DNA of 64,000 bases from Atrichornis clamosus (GCA_013400975.1 WBMZ01014178.1:39197-103196); one strand, 5' to 3'. Counted from the first letter of the stretch, positions 1 through 11,811 are shown. Program-made: numbers and translations. Notes: generated from the letters alone by a model not told the origin.

Positions 1-390
1 GGAGATGCACTTTCTGCTTTTAAGGCCAATGACTTTCAGCCAAGTCTCCTTTGAGTTTCCCCCCGAGTCCCTTCTGTTCTCCAAACTCACTCGTCTGAGT
101 CACACCAGCAGCATGGATTGAGCTTCTTATGTGGGCAACAAGGAGGGGACTCCTGACTCTGGGCTTGGGATCAGAGCCTGCAGTCCTGCCAGTAGCTAGG
201 AAGGAAATCCAGGCTTCAGGATTCAGTCACTGGTTGCCTGCATCCCTGCTGATGCTCCTTCCTTGTTTCCCATGCTTCCTCTTGTGGGTCACCTAGAGAT
301 AATCCTCTATGGAATCTGAAATGGTCACCAGTTTTCATCCCTCATGGAAATCTGGCCATTGCCATGGCAGAGGTCTCTGAGATGAGACAG

Positions 391-490
391 GATCGTTAGG
401 CTGTTGTAATAATTAAATGATCATTCGACTAATGGCAGTATTGCTAAGATTCCATTAAGTACCAACAGATTTGTCCAACATATTCCCAGT
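391..490. promoter_or_regulatory. AT-rich TAAT-containing block, possible enhancer
   Basis: About 100 bp containing 'taataattaaatgatcatt' followed by 'cgactaatggcag' and 'ccattaagtacc'. Several ATTA/TAAT homeodomain cores sit close together with a TGATCA palindrome. Such clusters are common in conserved vertebrate enhancers, but AT-rich DNA gives the same cores by chance. Function is inferred from motif density only. Confidence 0.2.
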
Positions 491-2312
491 AAGAAACAAC
501 TCCTTTTGATTTCTCAGCAGCTTCTGAACTGGGGAATCACCCTTGTGGCCAAGCCCTACCAGCTTCCCAGGGCTCCGGACAAAGGAGGATAAACCCCATT
601 AGATCCAACCTCGAGTAGCTGAAAATGAGTCCTCTACTGTGGTCAATGTGTTAAAGAATTCTGCTTTTTTTTTCTAGATAACTACTTTAGATCACCCTTA
701 TCTATTCACTTGTGAGCTGTATGCCTGTAAAGCAGCCATAAAAACCTTCAGAGAACACGGATTTGATCCAACATGTCCATTAATTTTTCCGCATAGGCAG
801 AGATGAAGATGCAGCAATCTGGAAAGCGTGCTGCTGTTTGGAGCCCAAATAGACTTTTAGTGTCAACCCTTATCCCCTGCTCTCTCAGGCTGATGTTGTA
901 CGTCACAATCACACTTGAATCTATAGGGCACCACCTCATTTGTCAGTGCCACAAAGCACTTTTGCAGTCAGCCAGGACAAGGGCCATGTTCAAGGCATGA
1001 TCAAACCTTGGACAGAGCGTGAGCAACAGCTCCAGTGAATATTCCTGTCAGAACACGGATTAGAATCTTCTCTAAAGCACCTCCTGCCAAGGGTCTGATG
1101 TCATCTGTCTTCTCGGAGCAGGGAAGTGGTGTGAATTCAATTTTTGTGATGAACAAATCCCTTCCTATGAGCACACTCAGGCTGGAGACCAAGAATTCAA
1201 CTGATTCCTTTTTTCCCTTCTCCCCTTCCCCCATCCCCACCCTGATGAGGTAGATGCTGGCCCTTGCTGGGACTGTAGTGCAGGAGGAGATCCTGGTTTA
1301 TAAAATGACAGCCTCTCCATGGACAAAACTCCTTAGAACAGCAAGGACCGGGCTGAAGATGGAAATCAGGAATTTTGAACATTGAAACCTAGGAGCAACT
1401 GGAGGATGTGGTGGATCCCATCACTCTCATTCAGTCTTGGGCATATGCACCCAGCTGGGCTTAATAGCAAGAGCTGAGTGACAAATATTCCTGCTCAGGT
1501 GAGGCTGCACCTCAGGCTTTCTGTAAAAATAACCAAGCAGGAGTGTAGGTGTTGTTTTCCATGAAAACTCGTACCAGTACCTCCAACTCTCTTGGATCTC
1601 TGTCTTGGGACCTGCACTGACACCTGCAACCACAATGAAAATCCTGAAATTCCAACCAAAGTTCATTGTTTGGCCTCATGCTCTCAGAATGATGGATCAA
1701 GTTGAAGACAGAATTGAAGATTTGCTTTAAATCACTTCCAGCTCTTCGTGCCATGGAGTGGAAGGTGGAATAGCCAGGTTGAATATGACCTCTCTGAGAT
1801 GACACTGCCAGGTACCAAAGCAGATTTCTCTCTGTCCCCACGTCTTCCCAGTCACCTGAGAGATTTTCCTAGGAGCTTGTGCATGGCTTTTCTGTAAAAC
1901 TCATCAGCTGCATGGGTTTTATTCCTCTTTGGGGACAGAAGTGTTTAATTAATGCATGTTGCTTTCATATGGTTTGTCACCTTTTATCCCCTTGGTACTT
2001 CACTCTTCTGAATTGTTGGGTGTGAATTAGGCAGAATTGCCAGGTGAAAAACTCATCCTGAGCTTTCTTGGAAGTGCAGCTCCTGTTGTCCCATCCAAGA
2101 CGGTTTTGAACCACGTGGCTCCAGCACTGTTGGATTGAGGTGATGGAAGGATATACCCAGCTTTGTGAAGGGATTTACAGTTCCTTTGTGTTTCTGCACA
2201 GAGCTCTCCTGATTTATGCCCATCCTATGCTGACACCAACTACAGCCTCCCGGAGCGTCATGAGGTGCCCAGTGCTGATGATGCTTCCGAGGAAATCCTG
2301 GCTCACAGCAGC

Positions 2313-2395
2313 ACAACATCTGGCACGTCCCTACCCAGGTCACAGGTACCTTACCCAGGTGACAACATCTGGCATGTCCCTACCCAGGTCACAGG
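2313..2395 (+). repeat. Two-copy tandem duplication, 49-bp period
   Basis: A 34-bp segment beginning 'acaacatctggcacgtccct' at 2313-2346 recurs at 2362-2395 with a single change (cacg to catg), separated by 15 bp that itself includes 'cccaggt'. The near identity indicates a recent local duplication. It lies in an open frame, but the frame matches nothing known. Confidence 0.85.
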
Positions 2396-2689
2396 CACAA
2401 CCTCCCCCAGAGCTCAGGGCCCTGCAGGGCTCTAATCCCCAGCTCTGTGTGGGGTTCGGTGACAACCGTTTCGGATGGATTTAAAATCACTTTTTAAGGG
2501 CTATTGCCAAATGTTAAGAATCAATTTTCAGTGTTTGGTCCCATCTCCTCACTAAAAGTTCAACAGGACAGGGATTGTTGCTGAAATCTTAGTAAGAGCT
2601 GCTGAAACACAACCAAAAGAACCTTTTGTAAAATAATCCTCCTGTCTTCTTTCTGTCACTGCTACCAAGCTGAATAAAACCAGGAATTT

Positions 2690-2737
2690 AGGCCTTGATT
2701 CAGCAAAGCACTTAAATAAGTGCTCACGTTTTAGTGA
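2690..2737 (-). mobile_element. Terminus of a MITE-like palindromic repeat
   Basis: The segment 'ggccttgattcagcaaag' followed by 'cacttaaataagtgctcac' matches, in reverse complement, the 3' end of the element at 9654-9766. Fifteen bases (TGATTCAGCAAAGCA, 2696-2710) are identical. I recall this GGCCTGATTCAGCAAAGCACTT terminus as a dispersed repeat in bird and reptile genomes, but cannot name the family with certainty. Only one terminus is clear, so the copy is probably truncated or decayed. Confidence 0.55.
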
Positions 2738-5700
2738 GCACACTTGCCACGGGCAGAGTCTGTTCCAGTGCATTGCTCCCATGGCCTTTCCAAAGGATTA
2801 TGAGCTGGTTTTTTTAGAATATACCTTTCAAAATAAAACCCTTCTCCTCCCATAGTGTTTAGTCATCAATCTGTGCCTTCTGCAACAGAGCAAGTTTCAG
2901 AAATGCATTATAAGAAAAGATAAGTGGATTTTGGAATTGACTTTACTGAAAATGGATTATTTTTATAATAGGAAACTGAGTATTTTGCTATATAGCCTAA
3001 AATTTGAGAGATGGTTTGGCTATAATAACCAAGATACTGCAGGGAATTGAAAGCATCTTTGCCAAACTGCAGAACTTCTAGTTTGGATAATGTTAATCTA
3101 GAAATGGATAAAACTTTTAATGAGTTAAATCAGAGTAGACGAATAGAAATAGAAATAAGGAGAAAGATGAAGCCAGTCCTGTTTCAGGCAGGACATAAAC
3201 GCAATATTCTGTTTCTCCAAACTCTCCAAACTCTTGTCACAAGTGGTGGGTACTCCAGCAGTTCTGTGCAGTGTGAGGTCTGAGGAAGCAGCTCACAAGA
3301 AATTGCAGAGTATCTGGGGATGAAGCAATGTTATTTGTCATAATAATTACTAATCCCTTAAGAAAGCAGAACAATGTTTGGATTGGATGTACGGAAAGAT
3401 TAAAATTTCAGCCCGCACTTGAGTTTAATTCTTTTGATTACAAGTTGTTCGTGTTTAGAAGCCCAGAGGAGGCTCAAAACTTGTCCTTTAGCAGACCCTT
3501 CCCCAACTGAACACCCACCCAACCCTTGGAGGGAATGCCCTCATCGGAAGCAGATAATCCTTCCCCAAACAAACCCTTCCTTTCCTTCTTTTCCTCTCTT
3601 TTCCAGCCCTGGCTCTGTGGTATCCTGCCCTATTGTATTACATTATCATATCTTGTCAAGTCGTGGCATGGCATAAAGCAGCTTAATGTGGTGGAAGGAA
3701 TGCAGCTCTATCTGCAGCATCTGCAGTAATCCCTCTGTCAGCTCTGCTTCCCGGAGCCTCCTCCGTGAATTTTGGGAGAGGTGCGATCGATCAAAGCTTC
3801 TCATTTTCATCCCTACCTGGTCTCGTGTTACCTGAACAGGCAGACAAACCTGTGTGTGCCATGTCAAAGAACAGCCCTGATTCCCAGAAGTCGTGCCCGG
3901 TGTTTTTGTTGGACCATCAACGCCTGCCTGTAGCCAGAGAAACGGCTTATCCACGATTTTCCCTTTCCATAGATCGGAGATGTGTCAAACTGCTGCAGTC
4001 CCTGAATCCTCCTCCTGTTCCCGTTGTCTCTGACAAAAAGTGTGATCCTTCATAAAAATCTGGATGGTTTGCAAAAACTTCAGCTGCATCAGCACAGGGA
4101 TTTCAAAGCCTATAAAGAGGAGGAAGAGAAGCACCTACGGGGTTCTTTTCCAGACCAGTTTCTCCCATAAACGTTTCTCATCAGTGTGCTTCTGCTTTAA
4201 TTGCACAGGAATTCCAGTGACATCTTTACTTCCCAGTAAAGTGCATGGGGAGGGATGCCTTATGTAACTTCCCTGCCTGAGTTGCATAAAAATTCATTCT
4301 GCCAAGAAAGTGAGTGCGTTTTGCATGCATTTAAACTTTTAGATCCGTTTATATGGCTTTTATTTCACTCGCTGGACCTGTTATCACATTTCATCCTTAA
4401 AAGTGGCTGGACTTCTCCTTATTTCTCCTCTTGGTGGTAGGGATGGTAACAGGAGAAGAGTACATTCTATTCTGGTTTATTTTTAGGTATTAAATCAGAA
4501 CATTTCAAGTCCTGGCCCAAGTGGATTATAAAGTTCAGAGTAAATCAGGTCCCATTTCTGTGTTGTTTGTACAGCATCTCGTACATCAGGGTCCTGGCAG
4601 ATAACTCCAAGCATTCTGTTAATGCAGATGATAGCAAGAGGGGCTGGTTCTGGGTGACACGTTCTGCCCACTTTCAGGCATCTCAACGCGTTGCCAAAAT
4701 CTCCATTTCGAAGAAAAGTGGGATATCATGTTTAAAACTTCTAGAGAGAGAAAGCTGTGGCTGAAGGAGGTAAATTAAGGTCAGCTGAGAGAAGGAAGAA
4801 AGCCACGAGCTGCTGAGCTCTGTGTGTACATCCAATCTGACATTCCCGTCCGGATAACAACCTGCCCTAGGAAGAGACTTCTCCAGATTAATCCTCCAGG
4901 ATGCTAGGAAGTATTCCCAAGCCATGCATCCTCCCAGGGTGTATCTGCGGATGAAGCACTAAACCTGTGCTGTCGGAAGAGCAGTGGGTGCTTTCCAGGT
5001 GCAGCAAGTCTCTCACCTGTCTTTGTTCCAAACTCAGCACCAGCTTTTCAGCTGTGTAATCACGGATTCAGCCACATCCACCGCCCAAGGTGGATTCAGG
5101 ACAAGTTCTGCAGAGCCATTCTGGTCCTTCCAGTGGGAATTTGATAAAAGTCTCCCTCTTTGGCTCTGTTTATCCCCGGGATAAATGGGTCCAGTGCCAC
5201 TGAGCCAAAATGGTGATGGGGACTGGAGGAGAATCGGGTCGGGATAGCAGTGAGCTCTGATCCCACTTGCTGCACAGCCAGCTGGGATTTACACATTGCT
5301 GAAGCCAGGCTCAGGGAAAGCCACCTGCAGAAAACCAGGATCTTGACTGCTGGTCCTGGGCCACAGTTCAACAGGGAACTCAAACAGAATTTCTCTGGTA
5401 GCATTACGGACATTTCTTGGCAGCCCAGTGACATCAAACACCCGGATTTATTTTTTTTTCCCCCTGAATAATTCCCCCTGGGGTAACGTCAGCCCGAGTC
5501 TTTCAAGCTTGCAAGACAATTTAGGTTTCAGTTGCCCGCAGAGCAACAAACACTCAGCGTTCTCCTTCCTGCAGCAGCTTTCCCTGGACAGGGAGTGGGC
5601 TGAGCCCCATCCCACGCACGTGGGAACGCGTGCACGGGACAGAGGTGTGCAGGACTTGGATGCTGGGCTCCAACAGCTGAAGTCATGCCTGTGGTATCAC

Positions 5701-5784
5701 AAATATGAGAGCCCAAAGCTGTTTAAAGTGTTTCCAAGTCAAACACTCGAGCACATTTCGTAGCCTTTGAAATACATCTGGCCA

Positions 5785-5945
5785 AAAGCTCCTGACAGTG
5801 TGATCTATTAGGCTGTGGAATAGTTTCCCCAGGGAAGTGTTGGAAGGGCTATCATTTGAGTCATTTAGTGCTGAGGGGGATATACTATGGGGAACAATCC
5901 CTCATTAGCTGGGCTAATGGATCTTTCTGCTTCAAACTCTAGTAT
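5785..5945 (+). mobile_element. Ancient CR1 LINE 3' fragment
   Basis: The stretch 'ttaggctgtggaatagttt', then 'ccccagggaagtg', 'gggaacaatccctcatt' and 'ggatctttctgcttc', ending 'aactctagtattcc', follows the order of an old sauropsid CR1 3' end (the type seen in turtles as well as birds). In intact copies it ends 'gatctttctgctccctttc...actctagtattcta'. It is strongly diverged and lacks the avian tail form of the younger copies here, so it probably predates them. No reverse transcriptase region is present. Confidence 0.65.
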
Positions 5946-6514
5946 TCCTACAAAAAAAAGATCCCCTGACTTCTCCTTGTTCTTCCATATGCTCAAATTG
6001 GCAGGGATGTGGGGCCTTTGACTACATTTTTTAGCTTTTGTTTATAAGGCACATAAATTTATCAGAGGAGGGGGTTTCATGTGTCAGGCGAAGTGTGGAG
6101 TGTCAAAAGCAATCTGAAGGGAGCAGTCATGGGGATAAATGAAAAGCACATCCATTATTTGCTGAAAAGCTGGGAGACGTGTGGGTCCTTCTGGAGAAGC
6201 TCTGAGCAAGTTCCAGGGAGTGAAGATGAGGCATCTGAGTGGAACTGAGTGTTTTGTTCACCAGCCGCCCATGGACAGCAACTGGCTGGGCTTGGCTGCT
6301 GGATTTTTGGGACACCTCATGCTCCATTCAGGTTTTCCCTGGGATAACACAATTGCAACGTGTGCTTTTCATCATGTGTTGTTTCAGATCAGTTACTCTC
6401 GTGCTCTGGATGTGCAGGTGTCCCAGGTCTGGTCCTCTGGTGTGGGAACATCAGCCTGGTGACTGTGAGGACCAGGTGCCTGTTTTTTGGATGGCAGCTG
6501 CTTCCTTTTCACAG

Positions 6515-6580
6515 GATCTCCCTGTGTAACCTTGGGAATGCCACTTAGATCTCTGGGAACACTTACTATAAGGTGCAATT
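6515..6580 (+). mobile_element. MIR-like SINE remnant
   Basis: The order 'ccctgtgtaaccttggga', 'atgccacttagatctctggga' resembles the conserved core of MIR-type SINEs ('ctgtgtgaccttgggcaagtcacttaa-ctctctggg'). Only the core is recognisable. Downstream 'tcatctgtaaaatg' is absent or too decayed. These elements are tRNA-derived and ancient in amniotes. A chance match is possible because the match is short. Confidence 0.45.
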
Positions 6581-8399
6581 TAACATCTCTGATGGGTGAA
6601 TCACAATCCCAGCAGGCTGGATCATCACCAGCTTTACCTTATCTATGGAGATACCTTCCCAAACTTTATTACTAAGAGCTAGGATGGGTATTATGGCCTT
6701 TCTCCTATGGAATGCATAAGTTTTCCAAGATCTGGTCACTTCAGAGAGCACCAACTCACTCATTGCTCCCTTGACTTTATCTGTCAGAGGTGCATCAGTG
6801 GCAGTGTGGCCTTTCAGAGGAGAGGAGGTGACACTGACATCACTCCAGGATTTGTCATGGATTTTTTTGGGCTATTTTTTTTGCTTCCCAATGTCTTGAC
6901 TATTTTCCAGTAATGGTGATTTTCCTTTCTGTGCTTCTTTTTTTAACATTAGCTTTTCCAAGTGGACAATCCCAAAGGTGGCCGGTCTAACAGGGCGGGG
7001 GGGAAAAGAAAAGAGTCATAGAGATATTTTAAATGCTATGTGAATTTTATGCCAAAAAGTGTCTTTTCCATATTTATAAGCCCCTGTCATCCCCTCTCCC
7101 TCCGCCTCCTCCTGCTTAAAAGGAAACTCCATTACAAAGGCAGGAAAGAACATCAAACAAACCTCGCTTGGCAGCCATGTCTATATGTGAAATTACTGTC
7201 AGAGTACAAAGGAAGACTCAAGATTTAGAAGGTAACATGTGACAAGAGAACGCCGTCCTTCTCAATGTCTTTACCTTTTGTTGCTGAGAACTGGGAAGGG
7301 GTTGTTGGTGGTGCTTTTTTCGTTTTTAGAAGAACCATGCCAATTATAGAAAGCCAAAGACACAAATCACCGTGGGCCGGGGGCGATTTGGCTCTCTGGG
7401 AGCCCCTGATCCCAGCAGTGACTCCAGCCAGGGTTGTGTGCTCACCCTCAGCTCCATCCTTCAGGGTGGTGGGTGTGTGTTTGGGCCTCCCGAGGAGCAG
7501 CCGTGGTGTTTGATCCCACAAACCTTTGATGGAGCCACTTCGGAGCTGCTGGGAACCCTGGATGCCCTCAGCAAATCTTGGAATAAGGTAAAAGATGTTT
7601 AATTGAGGTGACCACACGTGCTTTACATGCAGCCTTTAATATCTTGTATTTCACTAGGGAAGCAAATTAAGGGCCTGTAGTTATTCCTGCTCTGGAATGG
7701 AAGTGATCCCTGCTCCGGGACTGGAAATCAATTAATAGATCAATGCAGCAGTGGTCTTGGTGTAGGTGTTTGCCTCGTCTTTCTCTTGTCTTGGAGAGTG
7801 TCTTTATTGGCTCTACTCTTATCCATGCTCTCGAATTCCTACTTTTTATACCAAAGCAAGACTCGTTTTCCACCTTTCCCAAGCGCCGCAGGAGAGCAGG
7901 GCAGAGAAAGCAGAGCAGCAGCAAACGCCGCAGGTCCCCAGCCCTGACACGTGGGACAGGAGACATCGAACCTGCTGCCCTCACCAGCCTTGGCTGCTTG
8001 GGCTCTGCTCACAAATTCAGATATTCAGGTGAGAGTGAAACTCTCAGGTGCTGTGACACCATTTGTAATTAAAAAAAACACCTAATCACGGAGTTGGCTG
8101 CCTCGTTTTTGTGTCACACTGTGGGTTGGAGCATTTGCCGTTTCTTCACTACCCACAGTCTCAAATGAAAGTTAAGCTGAGAACAATTCCCAGGCCCAAC
8201 CCTAAATTTGTTTCCCACTTCAGTATTTATAAAAGGTTTGCATTTTTAATCTGGTTCTTGCCCTGTGTGGTGCTGTGGTCCATCCCCTCCTGGTTCCCCG
8301 TGCCAGAACTTCTGCAGGAGGAGCTGGTCCATACTTGGTGTGGCTTGTTAAGGTGTGAGGCTCTCCCCTTTGTTCTTTGAAAGAGCACTTTTTTTTCTA

Positions 8400-8510
8400 A
8401 AAGGAGAGCTTAATGCAAGAGACACTTTTAATCCCTCTTAGTCTTGAGGGCTATTGAACTTATCCGCTGTAATTAAAACATGAGTTTAACTTTTCAAAGA
8501 ACGGGAGCTT
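8400..8510. promoter_or_regulatory. TAAT-rich block, possible enhancer
   Basis: A 110-bp patch with 'gagcttaatgcaagagacac', 'tttaatccctcttag', 'cgctgtaattaaaacatgag' and 'tttaacttttcaaag'. Homeodomain cores (TAATC, TAATTA) and a TCF-like CTTTGA/TCAAAG sit together. It stands out from the mixed flanks, but no alignment was available to test conservation. Confidence 0.22.
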
Positions 8511-8978
8511 TCTTTTTTGGCTGTTGTTGAAGTGTGTGAGCTACAAGGTCTTTCCTCCTTTATTTTAGGGATGAAGGTGTTTTTTGCTTGGGGTTTTTTT
8601 TAATACAGAGTTGATCACAAGCTACAAGTGACATTTGTTGACCTCAGGCCAGACCTTCAGAAGCACCACACCGACCGTGTCTTGCATCTTTGGGAAGGTT
8701 AATGCCCCTTCCTCCTCCCTTGAGAACAATAAAATTGAGTCTTTTTCATTTTCCCTCATAGGAACAGAACCCTTTAAAAAATCTCTCTGGGGAGGCATGT
8801 CTGCAAATCTGGTTTACAACCCCCTTTTCAGTCTCATCTGAAGTTTTTTTTATTTTGAATGAGGTGCAAAAAGTGGCTGAGAGCAGGGGGAAGGGAGGAA
8901 AACTCTGAGCTGTGCACACACACGAGATGGAGACACTGGTTAGCAACATAAACAAAAGGTGGGTGGTAACCCCCGAGC

Positions 8979-8990
8979 TTTTTTTTTTTT
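8979..8990. repeat. Poly-T run, 12 bases
   Basis: Uninterrupted run of 12 T. Comparable runs occur at 14761-14770, 31033-31044, 61678-61690 and 63668-63680. None is joined to a recognisable retroposed sequence, so they are treated as simple mononucleotide repeats rather than processed-RNA tails. Confidence 0.9.
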
Positions 8991-9469
8991 GACAGCCAGT
9001 GGTGGCAGTGATGAATTTGTGAAGTTATCTAATTTTCCACTGTTTTAATTAGAGGCCTGGGCTATGAGACCTAACAGCTGGGTTCTTTGTACTGCTTTCT
9101 GTTGCCTGACAGAGAAAAATTTCTACTGTATCTTCAGCCAAGCTTTCAGTCTGACCTGAGCAAATGAAACTTCTGGGACTCATAAACTGTGGTTTCTGGG
9201 CAGATTGCTTTTTGAACTGCTCCTTAGCGATCCGAACATGCAAAGAACACAAAGGCTTACGAAGTGAACTCCCTTTGTACTTTTAAAGCTAATGGGGATG
9301 CTCATTAAAGAGGTGGGAGGAGAGCAGGAGGGGAGGAAGGGACTCTCCCTGGCATATTAGAGGACTTATCAAGTGTAAAGTTTCTTCTGATGGGACACAG
9401 AGGAGTCGGGGCCAGTTGGGAAGTTGTAAAGCTCAAGCTCTTGGAAGACAATGGTTTTGGTTGCAAAGC

Positions 9470-9600
9470 ACGACCAGTGGAGCAATTTATTTTAATATTA
9501 ATTTATTACTCGGCTCCTGCCAAGTGATTTTTAAAGCTTTACATTAGGCTGAACGTGCATCACAGTTCATCACCCCTCTGCTGCTCAAGGCATGCACTAT
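9470..9600. promoter_or_regulatory. AT-rich block with NKX-type and TAAT cores
   Basis: Contains 'agcaatttattttaatatta' then 'atttattactcggctcc', 'gccaagtgatttttaaagc' and 'tttacattaggctgaacgtg'. The CAAGTG core fits NK2-class homeodomain sites, and another lies just upstream at about 9368 ('tatcaagtgtaaag'). The mixture resembles known vertebrate non-coding conserved elements, but this is inferred from appearance only. Confidence 0.27.
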
Positions 9601-9653
9601 AACCACTTTCTTTCACCATAATCCAGAAGGAAAAAAATGTCAGAGGAATTTTC

Positions 9654-9766
9654 AGACCTGAATTCAGCTAAGTCTAAAGTCTTTGCTTAAATCCCATTGG
9701 AGTCAAAGGAATTAAGCAAGGCTTTGACTTAGAGCATGTACTTAATTGCTTTGCTGAATCAGAGCC
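9654..9766 (+). mobile_element. MITE-like palindromic repeat, near full length
   Basis: The left end 'gacctgaattcagctaag' and right end 'attgctttgctgaatcagag' are imperfect inverted repeats of each other. In between are mirrored 'gcttaaatcccattggagtc' and 'aaaggaattaagcaaggc', so the element can fold on itself over about 110 bp. The right end shares 15 identical bases with the element at 2690-2737. This non-autonomous structure carries no coding capacity. A DNA-transposon origin is plausible, but target-site duplications are not clear. Confidence 0.6.
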
Positions 9767-11524
9767 CATATTCTGATCTTCTTCCTCAGGAGCCCTTCAG
9801 AGTCAGAAATGTGTTTTCATCCCATAAAGGCTGTTGCTCCCTCTTTCCCCACCTGCTCAGCTATGGCAGATTTCCTTGGGGCTGCTTTGCTGCAGGAGCC
9901 AAAGGGACTTGGTGATGACAAGGGCACTCAAGCCAATGCAATTTCAATAAACCAGAAAGTCATTTGATTTGCAAGGAACTCGGTGAAAAAAGCTCTTCAG
10001 TGAAGGCGGTTGAGTAATGACCCATCACTCAAGCAGTTGTGAAAGAAGAGCCCTTTGCAACTCGGGGGTGAAGAATGGTGCTTTTAATGGCCACGAGTGC
10101 AGGCCTGGCTTGGACAAAAATTTAAGGCATGTCCAAGTGCTTCAGCAGATGGATTGTGCAGCACAGGGAGGGGTTTCAGGCTTTCCATCATCCACACCAG
10201 GAGCAGGACCATCGTCTGCTGCAGCTCTGCATCCCCACCAGCTCCAGGAGGAAGGGAAGGGGAGTGAGTGGGCAGCTCTTGCTCTGATCCATGGCCTGAG
10301 AGCAGCAAGGCAACCGCTCAGAGAGACTTGGGAGCTGGGAGAGATATTTCTCCTTGGATGGAGCAGTGTCTGGTCCCCATCTATCCGTGCTCCTTCACCC
10401 CTGAGACAGCACCTCAGCCCTGTTGGTGTTGCTGAGGAGCTTTGACTCAGCACTGCTGTTGTCGTGCTCAGAACCCCATTCTTTGGGAATATCCCAAAGC
10501 TGTGTCACAGGGCCATCCTTGGAGCACAGCAGCTACGTGCACAGATGTATTGAACCTTCTTTAGCACTGGGGATTGTGGTCAAAAGTCCCACCAGCTGCA
10601 ATGATGTGTCTGCTTTGCAGGAGGCCCAGAAGACAAGTGGTGGCTGGTGACCAAAAATGGCAGTGGACTTGGTCAGAGGCCGTGGTGGAGCACGGTTTTG
10701 GCCATAAATGTCCATTCAAAATTCTTACCAAAGCCCAGCTACTTCCGATAAAAACCTTTGTTCCATTCTGATAGGAAGTGGGTCTTCGTGGCAACATGGC
10801 CGTGCTCCATCCTGACGTCCTCCCAGTGGTTTTATGCATAAGTTTGGATCTGGTTATATTGGATTAATCCGTCACTACAGAAGGGAATTAATTCAGGGCC
10901 TGCTGATCCATCTCATGTGGGTGAGGAGAAGGGAGACCGTGGAGCTCCTCTGCTGGGGAAAATCTTCATCTCCCTGAGGTACAGTGACCACTTCTTGCCC
11001 ACACTGACTCTGCTGCTTTCCCTTCATATGCAATAAGAGAGGATGGGGGAAATCCTCTTGTGACATTCCCTATTGATCCTCGAGTGGATTATTCTGTGAA
11101 AAAACAGAAATTTCATCTGTGTCCAGTTCAGAAAGGTCTCAGACTCACAGCTCCCTCTTTGTGGGCTACTGGGCAAAAGTTCTTGTATTTTGCCCTGGTG
11201 ACTCTGGATTTGTCCCTCATGTGCTGGGTGTGGCCTGGGCACAGCAGTGCCCACACGGAGGCTTTGGGGAAAAAGCAGGAATTCTGCCTGTCCTGAGACT
11301 AATTAATGGGACAGTGCTGAGTGCATTTTAATGGAGGCCACTCTGTCGCCCCATGTGGAAACATCTGTATTTTTCTCTGGGATTAAGTGATGGCTGACAT
11401 TAAACAGTTTGCAAGTCCCAGGTACCGAAAGTCCAACTAAGATGGGATGTAAGCCAAATTCAGGTTGCATTCCAGTCTGTGATGAAAGGGAATTTTGAAA
11501 CGTTTGACTTCACTGCAGAGCAGA

Positions 11525-11635
11525 AATTCCATTTCCCAATCAGCTCCAAATAATCATTTAAAGATGGACTCTAAATTGAGATGGTTTTAATGTGTCATCT
11601 TGGTTTTAATTGCTTGTAGTTCTGAGTAAATGTTA
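11525..11635. promoter_or_regulatory. TAAT-rich block, possible enhancer
   Basis: Contains 'caaataatcatttaaagatg', 'ctctaaattgagatgg', 'ttttaatgtgtcatc' and 'ggttttaattgcttg'. Multiple ATTA-type cores are spaced 15-25 bp apart. It lies about 160 bp upstream of the palindrome at 11796, and the two could form one element. Function is not demonstrated. Confidence 0.22.
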
Positions 11636-11795
11636 TCAGACCATCAGAGTCTGGGGATGAAGCAAGAGCCGGGTGGTGATTCAGATGGAATCTCCTGCTG
11701 CCAAAGAGGAAGTCCTGGGATTGAGATGACTCTATTGCTAGAGCAAAAGACAAGACACTGAACTCTCTGTTTACAGTGGGCCACCGAAAGAATGG

Positions 11796-11811
11796 GATAA
11801 TTGCAATTATC
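11796..11811. repeat. Perfect 16-bp palindrome GATAATTGCAATTATC
   Basis: The sequence equals its own reverse complement over 16 bases. It contains paired TAATTG/CAATTA homeodomain-type cores and GATAA/TTATC GATA-type cores at each edge. A symmetric site of this kind could bind a dimeric factor, but occupancy is unknown. Confidence 0.85.

Larger units (their letters stand above)
1..5784. other. Non-coding stretch, no gene recognised
   Basis: No open frame here exceeds about 114 codons and none reads like a known protein. The DNA is mostly unique sequence of mixed composition. It contains a 34-bp tandem duplication (2313-2395), one end of a MITE-like repeat (2690-2737), and several AT-rich patches with homeodomain-type TAAT cores, for example around 400-480, 1935-1970, 3325-3375 and 4320-4370. 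Nothing else could be supported. Small non-coding exons cannot be excluded by eye. Confidence 0.6.
5946..9653. other. Non-coding stretch between CR1 and MITE-like repeat
   Basis: No recognisable gene. It holds a MIR-like SINE remnant (6515-6580), a G-run near 6997, a 12-base T run at 8979-8990, and two AT-rich blocks with TAAT cores (8400-8510 and 9470-9600). An open frame at 7743-8072 includes a short Lys/Arg-rich stretch, but has no identifiable domain. Confidence 0.6.

Noticed and set aside
1240..1262. let-7-like word 'tgaggtagatgctgg'
   Set aside because: Matches only the seed. The rest differs and no hairpin of microRNA type forms around it.
7743..8072. Frame with a Lys/Arg/Ser-rich stretch resembling a nuclear localisation signal
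   Set aside because: Only a short basic stretch. There are no flanking splice signals in phase and no known protein context.
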